Positions 35,782 through 47,150 of a DNA stretch of 64,000 bases are shown piece after piece. The stretch covers positions 75,373,001 through 75,437,000 of the forward strand of contig CM058232.1 of assembly GCA_030180135.1 (NCBI GenBank), in the 5' to 3' direction. Source of the stretch: Orychophragmus violaceus (taxonomy: Eukaryota > Streptophyta > Magnoliopsida > Brassicales > Brassicaceae). Numbering within the stretch: position 1 is the stretch's first letter; each line of letters begins with the position of its first letter. The notes under the pieces are model-generated. The model saw only the letters and a program-made list of their open reading frames with translations, had not been told where the DNA came from and made no database searches. The translations under genes and the position numbers were made by a program.

Positions 35782-37429
35782 CTGAAATCCAAGGAAAAAC
35801 AAAGATTTAGTTATGTATATGATGAGAAATGTTATCTGATAAGAAAACTCGCATTATATTCAAACAATGTTTCCTCTATGAATATAATGATACAAGATCC
35901 ATACTTCACTAAAATCTGAGTGGGCGACTCACCATCACCCAAACTTTAGTTATCTAGGTAAGCAAATCATTGCTAATTGTACCCAGTACAACTCTTGGTT
36001 GTGGATGAGACAAACTATGTCTAATCCACTCTGATGTCTTTGGGCCCAGAACTTCTGATAGCCCAGTCAAGTAAACCAATCTCTTCTGTCTTGTGATCAT
36101 TGACAGTCGCACTGCAAGTCTATCAATGATCATCTGCCTTGATCAGATCACTGTGGATGCCAAGGACTCCAAGACTATCCAACAATGAACCGAGTCTTGA
36201 CAGTAGACGAGATTGGGCAAGACATCAGGGTCACTTGATGTTTAGTTGAGGAAACTAAACTCTGAAAGGTTAGCAAATCAATCTATTAGGTCATGTAATT
36301 GTTGATGTCAAGCACCGCAAGTCCATCAACATAATTACCTGCCTTACTCACCTAATTGTGGACACCAAGCTCTTGGCTAGACCATCACACAACAAAATGA
36401 GTCTTGATAGTTGACCATATTGAAGCTAAGCTTTGATCAAGGTTTAGGTCGAGTTTGATTTCTGCAAATTCAAGGTTCAATAACCAGAATTTCGAGCACT
36501 GTATCGATCGACGCAGACTATGTCTGTCGATCGACACCACCAAACAAAACCGGACTTCAATAACTGGTTAATCCAATTAACCTGGTTCATTGAACCGGTC
36601 ATGTCGATCGACACAACCCATGTGTGACGGTCGACATGGACCTAAACCGAAGATAGTTTTGATAACCGGTCCAATCCAATTGAACCGACTTATAATATCA
36701 AACTGATCTTAACCATTCAAATTAGTTTATACTAATTGCGATGATCAGTTCAATCCAATTGAACCAATTCATCCAATTTAAACCGTTTTAATCAGTTTCA
36801 TCTAATTGCGATAACCGATCCAATTCAATTGAGTCGACTTATCCAATCAAACCGATTCAACTCATCGGTTCGTTCTAATTGAGATAATCAGTTCAATCCA
36901 ATTGAACTAATTCATCCAATTTAAACCGATCTGTTCGGACTTAACCAAGCATGATAACCGGTCCAATCGAATTGAACCAATTAACCATTCGCTAGGTATG
37001 TGTCGAACGACACTAACATGTGTCGATCGACACTGGACCGAATATGTTCTGTGTCGACCGACACTCAACCTGTGTCGATCGACACAGTAGGCTTTCAGTT
37101 TTTCTTCGCGAAAAACCCTAGCCGCCGATTCTGTTGAATTCGCCACTCTGTGTCGACCGACACACCTAGTGTGTCGATCGACACTGTGCGAAAACACAGA
37201 CTCGATCTTAATCGAAATCGATCTGACCTGTTCTAACCAAACAACCTAGTTTGCGAATCTAAATCATTAAATTCAATAAACAGGTCTGATTCAATGATAA
37301 AACCCTAAGGCTCTGATACCACTGATGGAACTTCGAGCCAATTCTACCATGTTCAGAATTGCTGTCAGGTTCCCGATAGCCTAGGATCTAGGGTCTAGTT
37401 AATGAATCAAGGATCTGATCTCTGTTTAC
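35782..37429 (-). other. Predicted leader intron of the second copia
   Basis: On the minus strand the donor CAG|GTAAAC (37429) lies in the LTR after TTCCGCTGC, just as in the intact copia. The acceptor GATTTCAG| (35782) lies three bases before the Gag ATG. It encloses the PBS and several palindromic repeats (36497-36540, 36602-36635, 37003-37083, 37147-37187). Predicted from consensus and by comparison of the two families. Confidence 0.5.
36650..36990 (-). repeat. Degenerate tandem repeats in the copia leader
   Basis: Units with CAGTTCAATCCAATTGAAC and CATCCAATTTAAACCG recur at about 36746 and 36889, a 143-bp spacing, with weaker partial units between them. Untranslated. Confidence 0.65.
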
Positions 37430-38033
37430 CTGGAGATTAGCAGCGGAAGATGGTCAGATAAACAAGATCTCCAGTGCCTCAGATGCTGCGCCTCTACTGT
37501 AGTCCACACGCACACAAGCTGGAATCCGCCGGGATGCTAGTACCGGTGCTTGGATCTCCCTGGGATTTTAGTTTCTGAGGTTTCTGTGTTTTCTCTCTGA
37601 GAAAACACTGTCTGGGCGGCGCTAGTTCTTCTAAGTCAAATTATAAGATCACTTATATACGACCTCGACGTAAACCGAAACATCAGTTTCGGTTTCGGCC
37701 TTGTGTCGACCGACACACTTAGTGGTGTCGACCGACGCACCCAATGGTGTCGATCGACACACCTCATTAAAACTCATATTCGATGTGTATCCAATACACA
37801 TCGACCAGACCATATGCCAATGATCAATCCCTTATGAACTATGTCCAACTTGCTTAGGTGTGTGACCCTGTAGGTTCACACGATACTGGAAATGAGTTAC
37901 AACTCATTTGTCATAAGCGGTTTCTAGAAAAACATTATGATTACCCAGTATCACATGAATTGTCCGATCTCGACAATACAACTATCTCTAGAGTGAGTAC
38001 AATGTGATTTCGGGACATAATCTCAACATTACC

Positions 38034-41012
38034 TTGGTAGCTAGTTGGATCGGTGACATGTGGTGCATCAGGGGGTTTCCTTTGAGCATATACCATAGTA
38101 GCACTCCTCTTCTCTGGCATGTTAAGATGTTTCTCTCCATTGGCTGGCAAGTAGTTGTAGCATGCTCTCTTTTGGTAGCCTCATCTTTGGTTAGTGTGTA
38201 TGGTGATGCCTTCTAGGTTTGAGCTCGTGGTGTTGCATTTGCCTGTGAAGCTTCTTGGTGTTTCACATTATTGGTACCTAAGACATGTTCAACACTTTGG
38301 AAAAGAAACAAGTTCGTTATGGATTCCTTATGATGATATAAACAATTTAGATCAATTTCCTTGGTAACAACTTCTGGTGCTAATTGTAGTTATGGAATAA
38401 TATCCGGTATCTCATATTCTTGCAAGCGTGAAAATTTCTTTAACACATCTGTTGAATCATTGAAAATAAAGTAGACCAAAGAAAGATTTACCTCGTTAAC
38501 AGTTCTAGTGTCCTTTCTTTGGTATGGTTCTTCTTTGCGTTCTCGTTTGGTTTTAACATTCATGAGCTTCTAGTCCTATCTCAACATTTTACTCTAGGGA
38601 CAAGTGCATCATACCCGTAGATTCATAATTAACAATACTCAATTCAAGTTCAGAAATAACCTCATGATTGGTTGAGAATATATCTCTTTCAAGTCTTTGA
38701 CTTGTTTGTTGCTTATGTGTGGAAAGATGGATCAGTTTTGGTCTACCTTTCAAGATTACTTCTACCTTATGCTTCACGATCCTTATCAGTCATGTACCTG
38801 AGTCAACTTTTAAGGACAAGAGCAAGTGGATTATATCTGAGTTTGAGACTTTAAAAACAGGTTTTTTAAGATTTGAGCTTACCATTAAGGCTTTAACAAG
38901 TTGGTTCATAGTCTCCTCTCTTCTGGTGCATGCACTACTAGGGTTTTTGTGCTAGCCCATAATTGGTCGTAGCTCCCTGATCTTCATGACCTATGCTTTC
39001 ACCAAGCTTCTTAATGTAATGTTTCTTGTAGTTCCTTTGTGTACATTTCTTCTGGTCCTATTCATGAATCAAAGCTGTTTGGCAAAGACAAGTGTATGAC
39101 ACTAGAATTGGAAACTAGACAATCATGTTGAGCTTAACTATCACTAGCCTTAGGTGAACTTGGTTTTGACTTAGCTGAATTGAAGTTCACTACTTGTCTC
39201 TTAAGGTAGGTTGCGGTAAAGTTACCTTTATTATAACACCTATAGCATATTGGCTCAGTGGAACTTTAGGGGTTAGAGGACTTACCTTGGTATTTCCTTG
39301 CACTTCACGCATTTTAGCTAAACTTGAGCTGTGAGCTGAAGCTGGTGAGTATCCTTTTTCATGATTGGAGATCTCCTTGATCTTCTTGCGCTTTGTTCCC
39401 CCTCCTCTTGATTGCAGACATTGTATATCTTAAATCGTGAGGTGGCTTATCTTCTAGAATGGTCATCTTTTTGTTGAACCTCCTTGGTTAAACATATTGA
39501 TTGTTCCTTGCTTGGCTCGTTGAAGTGTTTGAGGACACTTTCTTTGGCTCAGGAAAGCAAGCATACTTGTTCCTTTGGGCAGGTTGTGGTGCAGTAATCA
39601 CCTTTCTCGGTGTTGCTTTGGCAGGTGAGCTTTGTAAGGATGCTCATGCGCTTCTTCAAAAATTCTATGTAGATCCTTGTATGAGATATCCTCAATCTAA
39701 CACTGGATTGTTGTAGAAATTTGGGACACCTTCTTTCAACCACCAATTGTAAGCAGCTCCAACAAGAGAATCAACATCATAGGATAACTTCTCTTCTTTA
39801 GGAATGTTGTGGAGTGCTTCATATTGTTTTTCCATCTTAGATAATCCTCTGGGTCATTGCTAGAACCTGAGAAGGTTAAGGAATTGGATTGGTAAACACT
39901 CCTCATGTTGCTTTGTGTTCTTGACCAGACTGTGGTGTGGTGGTTCTGTACTTGACTTGTCACCAAAGTGTGGTGATGCTATTCCTTCCTCTCTGAGGCT
40001 CTGTGGTATTAGTACTCCTCATTTGTGGCCTCATCATAACCTGAGGATATATAGCCTTATTCTGTCCATGAGTCTTCTACTTGGTGCCATGATTCTTTGG
40101 AATAAATTCTGGCACAATCTGGTGGGTCTTGTTCATTCTCCTCCACATGAGGTTCCTATTCAGAACTAGAATATTCTTCTGCCCATGGGGGTTCTTCATA
40201 ATTAGCTTCTCCTTCAGATGATAGGCTTAGCTTTCTCTTTGGTTCCATTACCTTCAAGGTTCTGTTGATAGAAACGTTCTTTATCTGAATCTTGCATAGT
40301 TGTCTTTTCTCCCATTATTTATCTCATGTGTCACAAGTTTTAAAAGTGTATGAGTGTGTTCAAAAGGGATAATAGATCAGACAACCGAAATAAAAGAATG
40401 AGAAAGGTTTACAAAACTTTCCTTTTCTTAATACTCGATTTAAAAAAGAAAAGCAAAAACTTCTAGTAGTTTTTTTTAGAATTTTGGTTTTTAAATTTCG
40501 AATGAGCAAAGCAAAAAAGGGATAATGAATAACTTAGAAAAAGAAACAAACTACTTTGCAAAGGAAAAATCGGATCAAAACACAAATCTTCTTCTTTTGG
40601 GTTTTCATGGCTTTATGAAATCAAAGAACTTCTGGAAATTCTAAACTCGACAGGAACATAAAACTAACACAATTTTTCTTTTGGTATTTGGTTTAAGGAT
40701 GAAGGAATGAATGAAGAACATAGTGAACTAGACAACTAACGCAAACCATAACATCTTTTTATATTTTTCTATTGGAATGCAAGATTAACTAATGACATAA
40801 ACTACTATGCAATGGAAACTTTGTTTGAGGCTTTTCTTTTATGGATGCAATAAAACGAAATGAAAAACTAGAAAAGATTAATGGATTTAGATGAAAACAA
40901 AACATGAACAAAACTAAGAATCCAAAACAAGAACATAATCAGATGATAGAAACAAAACATAAAAGATAGAAATAACCTGATTGTTATGAGCTTTTAAAGC
41001 TCTTATACCAAA
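38034..41012 (-). mobile_element. Interior of the old LTR element, right of the copia insertion
   Basis: Together with 30930-31025 this is the interior of the element bounded by LTRs 29818-30929 and 41013-42070. A gag relic is readable but no protease, reverse transcriptase or integrase is, so it looks like a gag-only (TR-GAG-like) derivative of a Ty3/gypsy-type element. The degenerate PBS, read minus as TTTGGTATAAGAGC, sits at about 40997-41012. Confidence 0.65.
39190..40315 (-). pseudogene. Retrotransposon gag pseudogene
   Basis: Starts at an ATG at 40315 with MGEKTTMQDSDKERF. The capsid-like motif FSGSSNDPEDYLRWKNNM (about 39835-39890) matches the F-G-DPE-YL-W pattern of plant Ty3/gypsy Gag. 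A damaged zinc knuckle CYRCYNKGNF near 39215-39262 lacks the histidine and the last cysteine. Several stops and frameshifts interrupt the frame. Confidence 0.65.
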
Positions 41013-42070
41013 TGATGTAGCCTTATCATCACTCTAATGTTAAACCACTTGATGATGAAATGATCTCAAGCCAAAGTATGCGAAAGATGGTGGTGAAGGT
41101 AGGGATTGACTCACTCAATCAATGGGGTAGACAGAGATATAAAATCACACAATAATCCAGGCCACAGATTCTATAGTACTAGATGAATCACTCAAATAGA
41201 CTAGAAAATAAACACACAAAAAAACTCAGAATTTGTAAAAGAAGACACAAACGATATCTATTATTGTATGATCGATCAAGGGTGGCTTAAAATTAATTTG
41301 AAACCGGGATTTATAGGCTCATAGAAATAAAATTGGAAAAGAATCGAAAAATATCAAGAAAATGGCCCTTGGAGCTTTGATGGGAAATCTGATGACGCTT
41401 GATTCTGGGCAGCTTGGGCGTGTATGAATGATGTATTGGGATGTCCATGTGCATTGGATGTGGCTTCAGAATGTGTACAAAATCGTTAGAATAGTTGTTG
41501 GAGTTTCTTCTCTTTTGGACCAAAAATAGATAAGTATGACTTGTCAGAAATCTGGATTATCTGGTAGAGCTTGATGCATCTCAAGACTGTGTGTTCTTCA
41601 GGAAGGGATGTCAATACACAATAATTTTATTAGGCAGAAAGTCGTGGCATGTTTTCTGGTTTTGGAGTGAAAAAATCCAAATATGGTAAGTTGTGGATAA
41701 ATGGGTTTCTCATGATCATATATGTACCGGTGCATGAGATGTTGTTTTTTGAAGTTTCTGGTGGGCTAGTAAACTTTCCTGATTGCCATTGTTGATGTTG
41801 TCGACGGTCCAACTTGTTGGTTCTTGTTCTTTCCATAAATAGGTCCAGATGGTCCAATCGAGTAACTTATGATTTACTTGAACTAGGGCTGTTCTAACTC
41901 TAACTCGACCAATGTATTCAAGATGTGCTGTTTGGTGCAAGCCATTGATACTGAGGTTATTGGCATAAGTATTTTCTTTAGGTTTCTGTGGTTGAATTTT
42001 TTACTGTTTTTTTCCAAAAATATAGACCAGTTGAATGGTTTGTTTAGTTGATAATGACTTGATGTTCTCA
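41013..42070 (-). mobile_element. 5' LTR of the old gag-only LTR element
   Basis: 1058 bp beginning TGATGTAGCC, next to the PBS. Partner of 29818-30929. The outer end, near 42070, reads TGAGAACATC on the minus strand. Confidence 0.75.
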
Positions 42071-42339
42071 TCTTTTTCTTACATTTAAATAAAAACTATT
42101 AATAAAAACTTAATTTAATTTATATATCGCGCTTAGTGTTTGGTTAATAAATTTATACCAAACATACACACACATATATATATTAAATAAGGCTTTAGAG
42201 TAATTTCAATTTTTTGATATTTTACAAATATATTTTGATATTTTCATAGTTGGTTAATAAACTGTTTTATACTTGACTCAATGTAGTTGGTATAAAGATT
42301 GGGCAATATAGTTTTGTTTATCAAATAATATATGTCTTA

Positions 42340-42375
<36 letters not shown>

Positions 42376-42955
42376 AAATATTGAAAAGTACTCTAAAATA
42401 AAAATATAAAGATTAGGCAGTTTTTGAATGGAAATAGATCAGGCAATATACTTTTGTTTATCAAATAATAAAACTACAAAACTTTGATTATAGTTTGTTT
42501 ATTTATTTTATTATTTTTAAATTATTTCTTATCTAAATTATTTTAGAGCTTTGAACATTTACCTTATGAAAAAACTAAATTTTTTTATTAAGGCAATTTA
42601 AGAATAGTAATCAGGCAGTTATAAATAAGTTTACAAATAAAATTTTCCTTAGAAGTTAGGAATTACTACTTAGGGGAAAAGGAAGAAATAAAAACAGTAG
42701 AAGATGGGCTCTGTGGGCTGTAATGATGGGCTACTGAAATACTTTTAGAGAAATTTTGAACAACGTAAATAGGTTAATGCTTAAGTATGTATAAGGGGCC
42801 AATTATTAACGAATCTTTGGCAATCTAGTTCCACAATATGAAGATTCACACTGATTTAGATCTGTCTCGAAATTTTTACTATCTCTAATAGCTGTTAGAA
42901 GTGTTGACTATCTCTTCGTAGTCATTTCGGAAGTGTCTTCTTATTTATGAAGTTC
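42071..42955. other. AT-rich spacer with a (TA)n tract
   Basis: No gene seen. A (TA)n run lies at about 42345-42373. The phrase TTTTGTTTATCAAATAATA occurs on both sides of it (near 42313 and 42445). Confidence 0.5.
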
Positions 42956-42966
42956 CTCGCGAATAT

Positions 42967-44339
42967 TTTTTTTTTTTGTCACGAAACTTTCATTCATACT
43001 CTTAAACAACCAAAATACAGAAACTAGAGGAAATATTACATCCTCTTTGATTACAACAAGTAGAAACCGAAATGTAAGCAGAAGATAAACTCACTAAGGA
43101 GTGTGACAGCGGAAATGAGACACGACTCAAATACGTCGAGACGATAATCACGGTAAAACCGGAATCGATGAAGATAGTCAACATAGATTGTGACTTTAAA
43201 AAACAATCCTTTCCTTCGAAACTCTCCATTGAGGCGAGCACGATTACTTCTTCTATTTCCGTACAAGCCGGTACACAAGATAGCAAACAGGTTAAGGAGT
43301 TGAAATGTGTTTCTGGTGGTACAACCCGAAACAATAAATCTCTATTGAAAAAGAGACATGGTGGATAGATTCTCTCCCAATAATGGGAGGAAGATGGAAG
43401 CAATCTTTTCCAAGAAAAGAAAGCTTGAAATGATTTCTCCCATAACAGGGAGGAAGGTGGAAGTGATCTCTCCCAGGCAAAGGAAGAGTTTGAAAGCGCC
43501 TTGAGGTGATAACGAAAACCCTCTATGGTTCGGGTAGAATCATTCGTAGAGCATGGTCTTGGTCCTGAAATGAGGGCAAGGCCCATTGAAGAAGATGTTG
43601 GAAGCTGGCCCAGAATGTTGACCGAGAGAACAAGAATACTCACGACCGAATCATCGGAGATCGTCTCCGGCTGAGCAAAGGCGACATAATCAGAGTTGAT
43701 GACGGACGTGGTGGTGTAAATATAACCGGAGTAGCGCATCTCACCGGCGGAGTGAATCTCGGCCGAGCGGATGGATAGACTTTCCCGAGCACTTGAAGAG
43801 TTCCTCAGACCGGCGTTCACTTCAAGAGAAGTGATTCTCGACGGCGGAGAAAAGCAGACAGATGGCGGAGCGGTGGGAGCATGCGGCGAGTTAGCACATA
43901 AAGGAATCTGAGACCAGGAGGTGAGGGTCGGTGCTTGTAAACGGAGATCTCGATTCGTCACATCCGGCGGGTCCGGTGGTTCTGGAGGGAGACGAGGGTT
44001 CAGCCCTATCGGATGGACCAACCACCGAAGGGGAGAGGGAGGCTTGAGCAGATCTGTCCGGTTCATCGGTGCGGAGGGCGGATGCGGGAAGACAAACATC
44101 GCAGCAGCTGGAGCAAGCATCAGATGGAGAGGTCTCACCGGTGAAGAAGCAGCCGGCGGAATGAGTCCGAGTTGCCTTAGTTGAGTCCGAAAGAAGGAGG
44201 GGAGCAGCGCCGTGCAGGGGGAGACACCATCGCCGGTGGGAAACGCCGGAGAATGAGGATCTTCTGGAGGCGTGTGGCTACTTTGGAAATCGGGCCAGGG
44301 AGGATAAACTAGGGCGAACTCTCGTATTTTTTGACCCTT
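42967..44339 (-). mobile_element. Poly(A)-tailed retroposon, 11-bp TSD
   Basis: A minus-strand insertion whose 3' end is an A12 tail (T-run 42966-42977) after GTTTCGTGAC. It is flanked by CTCGCGAATAT at 42956-42966 and 44340-44350. A tail plus an 11-bp duplication shows LINE-type target-primed insertion. It encodes no reverse transcriptase, so it is non-autonomous. It resembles Sadhu-like or LINE-derived retroposons, but that family placement is a guess. Confidence 0.8.
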
Positions 44340-44366
44340 CTCGCGAATATAAAATACAACTATCAT
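43002..44366 (-). CDS. Long open frame filling the retroposon, unknown product
   Basis: 454 codons are open across almost the whole insertion. The ATG (44366) lies 27 bp outside the inserted DNA, so the frame enters the element from flank sequence, and no in-element start is obviously better. The product is proline- and serine-rich. It has PPEPPDPPD near 130 and repeated WERSLPPSS/WKRLLPSSS segments at about 290-335, from roughly 40-nt DNA repeats. It shows no known domain and no clear signal or membrane segment. It may be a remnant ORF of the parental retroposon or a chance frame; antisense frames in the same region are shorter. I do not recognise it. Confidence 0.35.
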   Translation of the reverse strand: MIVVFYIREKGQKIREFALVYPPWPDFQSSHTPPEDPHSPAFPTGDGVSPCTALLPSFFRTQLRQLGLIPPAASSPVRPLHLMLAPAAAMFVFPHPPSAPMNRTDLLKPPSPLRWLVHPIGLNPRLPPEPPDPPDVTNRDLRLQAPTLTSWSQIPLCANSPHAPTAPPSVCFSPPSRITSLEVNAGLRNSSSARESLSIRSAEIHSAGEMRYSGYIYTTTSVINSDYVAFAQPETISDDSVVSILVLSVNILGQLPTSSSMGLALISGPRPCSTNDSTRTIEGFRYHLKALSNSSFAWERSLPPSSLLWEKSFQAFFSWKRLLPSSSHYWERIYPPCLFFNRDLLFRVVPPETHFNSLTCLLSCVPACTEIEEVIVLASMESFEGKDCFLKSQSMLTIFIDSGFTVIIVSTYLSRVSFPLSHSLVSLSSAYISVSTCCNQRGCNISSSFCILVV

Positions 44367-44948
44367 ACATGTACAAATATATGCATTGCAGTATGGGTAA
44401 TGGACGTTTTTTCTTTGATTATTCGAATCTGACCGGAAAACAGATATAATTATTTTCTATACAATGATAAAAGCATATATTATACGATCATGTTTTGAAG
44501 TCCATGCCTTTATGGGTAGATTTGAAGTCCATTGAGAGCTTTATAAATGAATGATAATCTCGAAATTGTTCAGTGTCGGAATTAGTAGAATATGCATTTG
44601 TTATACATTTGATTTACCCAGAGTTTAGGCATCATAATTAATTGTTGTGAGATTCTATTTTTTCTTATTTAAAAATAGAATGAATTTATATTATTTTAGA
44701 GATTCTTCAAAAATTTGTTTTAACATAACTCAGCTGAGATAGTCAAATTAGATCGTTTAGAAATACTGATCGGTGTAAAATAAAGATATTTTTGGTTGTC
44801 GGGAAATAACTTTAAAAAAATCTTGGAAAATTTTCAGAAAACTTTCCAAAAATGTGTAAAAAATAATTGTATTGATTACATGTGTAAATATGACGAACAT
44901 AATACTCTTATATATAGTATCCAGGTCGGAAAAACCTATTTTATATTC
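44351..44948. other. AT-rich spacer
   Basis: No gene seen. An 80-codon frame at 44796-45038 crosses into the Harbinger element and is judged spurious. Confidence 0.45.
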
Positions 44949-44951
44949 TTA

Positions 44952-45957
44952 GAACATTTTCAACCCTACACTATTTTTCACTCTAAACTCTATTTTAGAG
45001 TAAAATTTTCTCTAACTTCACTTTATATCCCACTTTAAAATAGCGTAAACCTATTTCCTACACTATTTTTAGAGTAAACCTATTTTCTATTCTATTTTTG
45101 TGTTAAAATTTTGTATTTGTAAAATGGTCTTTTAACCTTTTAATTTTTATTTATTTATATCTATAATAGATAATAATTTTAATAATTATTTATTATAAAA
45201 TCATTATTACATTATTAAAAATGCTGAAATACAAAAAAATACCAAAACATAAAATAAACAACATGAAAAGTATTGAAATTTAAGAAGAAGCACGTAGGAA
45301 AGATGTAGAACGTGCATTTGGAGTTCCCCAATCACGTTTTGCTATTGTGAAAAGACCGGTACGATTTTAGAAAAAGAATGTGTTAAATGACATAATGACT
45401 ACATGTATAATATTACATAATATGATAATCGAGGATGAGCGTGATCTCGATGCACCAATTGAAGTTGGAAGAGAAGCTCCACCTCCACAAGTTCAAGTAG
45501 CACAAGATGATAATATCTGGTTTCAATAGTTCCTTGGTCGATTTAGAGAAATCAAAGATAAAGAAGCTCATTTTTCACTTCGAAATGCGTTAATCGATCA
45601 TTTGTGGGAAAAATATAGTAATTGTGATATTTAAACAAAATATATTATGTTTTATTATTTTATATTATGTAATACTGTTTTTTATTTAATAAATGTTTAA
45701 TTTCAATAATTTTATAATGTATAGGTTGTAATATTATAATTCTAAAAAAAATTGGAAAGAATAAAATAAGTGGAGTTGAATTGTAAATTTTATAAATAAA
45801 AAATATTACTAGTAATAAATAAAAAATAGAATATACTTAGAATATTCTATTTTAGAGTGGAAAATAGAGTTGTACATTGGAGAAAAATTCAATTCTATTT
45901 TAATGTCACTCTATTTTAATTTAATGTGAAATATAGTATTTTACATTGGAAATGGTT
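44952..45957 (+). mobile_element. Decayed PIF/Harbinger element, about 1.0 kb
   Basis: TTA lies at 44949-44951 and 45958-45960. The ends are inverted repeats: left GAACATTTTCAACC, and right, read on the minus strand, AACCATTTCCAATG. They are followed inward on each side by inverted CTCTATTTTAGAGT-type blocks. It contains the end of a Harbinger transposase, so it is an internally deleted relative of an autonomous element. Confidence 0.7.
45284..45634 (+). pseudogene. PIF/Harbinger transposase C-terminal fragment
   Basis: Translation gives ARRKDVERAFGVPQSRFAIV, then LNDIMTTCIILHNMIIEDER, then FSLRNALIDHLWEKY, the hallmark end of the plant DDE_4/plant-transposon-protein family. Two in-frame stops (near 45368 and 45528) break it, and the catalytic core is missing. 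The ARRKDVERAFG motif contains the family's last catalytic glutamate region. Confidence 0.8.
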
Positions 45958-45960
45958 TTA

Positions 45961-46826
45961 AAATATATTTTCTTTTTTCTAATTGTTATAATTTTTTTTA
46001 TCTTTATATTAAGTGGTCATATATTTTTATCATCCGCATGTTTATCTTTTCATTGTTAACCAAATATGTTCCTTTTCTATTTTGGACTGATTTTAATCTT
46101 TTGAGCGGTTTGGGGGATACTAAACCTATTTTTAACAATTGCATATGGTACTTTGAAATCCGAATGATATGTACCTAACTTGCTATTCAAATTGTCTGAA
46201 GACTGTGTTAAACGGACAATATGTCGATGAAATAATAGCATCTACACATTCATTGGTTTCGTCATCATGTCGCTATCTCTGTCGTTGAGTATTTTTTTTG
46301 TATTCTGTGACAATGAAAAATGGCATTTAAGAAAAGAACTATGGAGTGCATACAATTAAACATTGGAACAATTCGACTATTATAGCCGACTTCACTAGTG
46401 GAAAAATGGTAATACAACGAAGAAGAGTGAATTTTGACTATTGTAGCCAATTTTCATTAACTGCTATGGAGTGACTGATATTTTTCACAATATCTATATT
46501 TATTTGCATATTAACAACTAATTTATCATATGAAATTTTATATAGTTTTACCTTGATAGTATTGTAGAATGTATGATTTTTAAATGATACATACAAGATT
46601 AGTATGAGCTCTCCACAAAAATAACATAAACAAATCGAAATATAGCCTAAATCTTGACAATATCATGGAATAGAATCCCCCAACTTCTCCAATCCACGAT
46701 CAGACATTCGACACTCACTTTGTTCATACTTTGATACATGTTTCCATCCTCTATATGTATCACATATGGTGCCAACACATTGGTAGAAGACATGAAGAAC
46801 ATCATCACCAGGGATGAGGCGTGTAC
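45961..46826. other. Spacer, left flank of CACTA 1
   Basis: Mostly AT-rich. A minus-strand frame near 46650-46829 has protein-like composition but matches nothing I can name, and it is cut by the CACTA end. Confidence 0.4.
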
Positions 46827-46849
46827 TAACACTACAAGAAAACATTGAT

Positions 46850-47150
46850 TTCGCGACTCCGAAAATAGTCGGTAAAGCGTCGCTAAACACTCGTTTGCGA
46901 CTGATTTGCGACCAAAACATGTAGTTGCTAAAGTGATCGTCGCTAAATTAATCGGTCGCAAAGTAGTCGCTATTTAGCGACCACTTTGCGACCGAAAATT
47001 CGGCGTTGCTAAACAGTCGCTTAACAGACGCTGAATGTTGCGACCGATTATCAACTTTAAAGTGACCGTTTTGCGACGTTTTATTTGTAATCGCTATTTA
47101 GTCGCAACTTTTAGCGACTGCATTAGCTGCTGATTAGCGACAGGGTATAT
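46850..47150. repeat. Sub-terminal GCGAC repeats (left end of CACTA 1)
   Basis: More than a dozen GCGAC/GTCGC pentamers in direct and inverted orientation. Their partners are at 51296-51535. In En/Spm such sub-terminal repeats bind TnpA and hold the ends together. That role here is inferred from the family. Confidence 0.8.

Larger units (their letters stand above)
31026..38028 (-). mobile_element. Second Ty1/copia element, decayed, inserted in the older LTR element
   Basis: A minus-strand element of 7003 bp with TSD TTACC at 31021-31025 and 38029-38033. The LTRs are 31026-31752 (727 bp) and 37323-38028 (706 bp). The difference is mainly a 21-bp deletion between GTGTCG repeats, plus a few substitutions. 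The PBS, read minus as TGGTATCAGAGCC, lies at 37309-37321. The PPT lies at 31753-31764, where GTGGGAGAT precedes TGTTGG. Gag is open but pol is broken throughout. It is related to but distinct from the element at 17.7 kb, and could move only if supplied in trans. Confidence 0.93.

Noticed and set aside
29813..42075. 5-bp target duplication for the old gag-only LTR element
   Set aside because: TTTCT on the left and TCTTT on the right do not match. The outer LTR boundary near 42070 is uncertain, so none was claimed.
46650..46829. Gene interrupted by CACTA 1 (protein-like frame continuing at 51557-51650)
   Set aside because: Joining the two flanks does not give a continuous frame I can recognise. 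The right part contains stops within a few codons.
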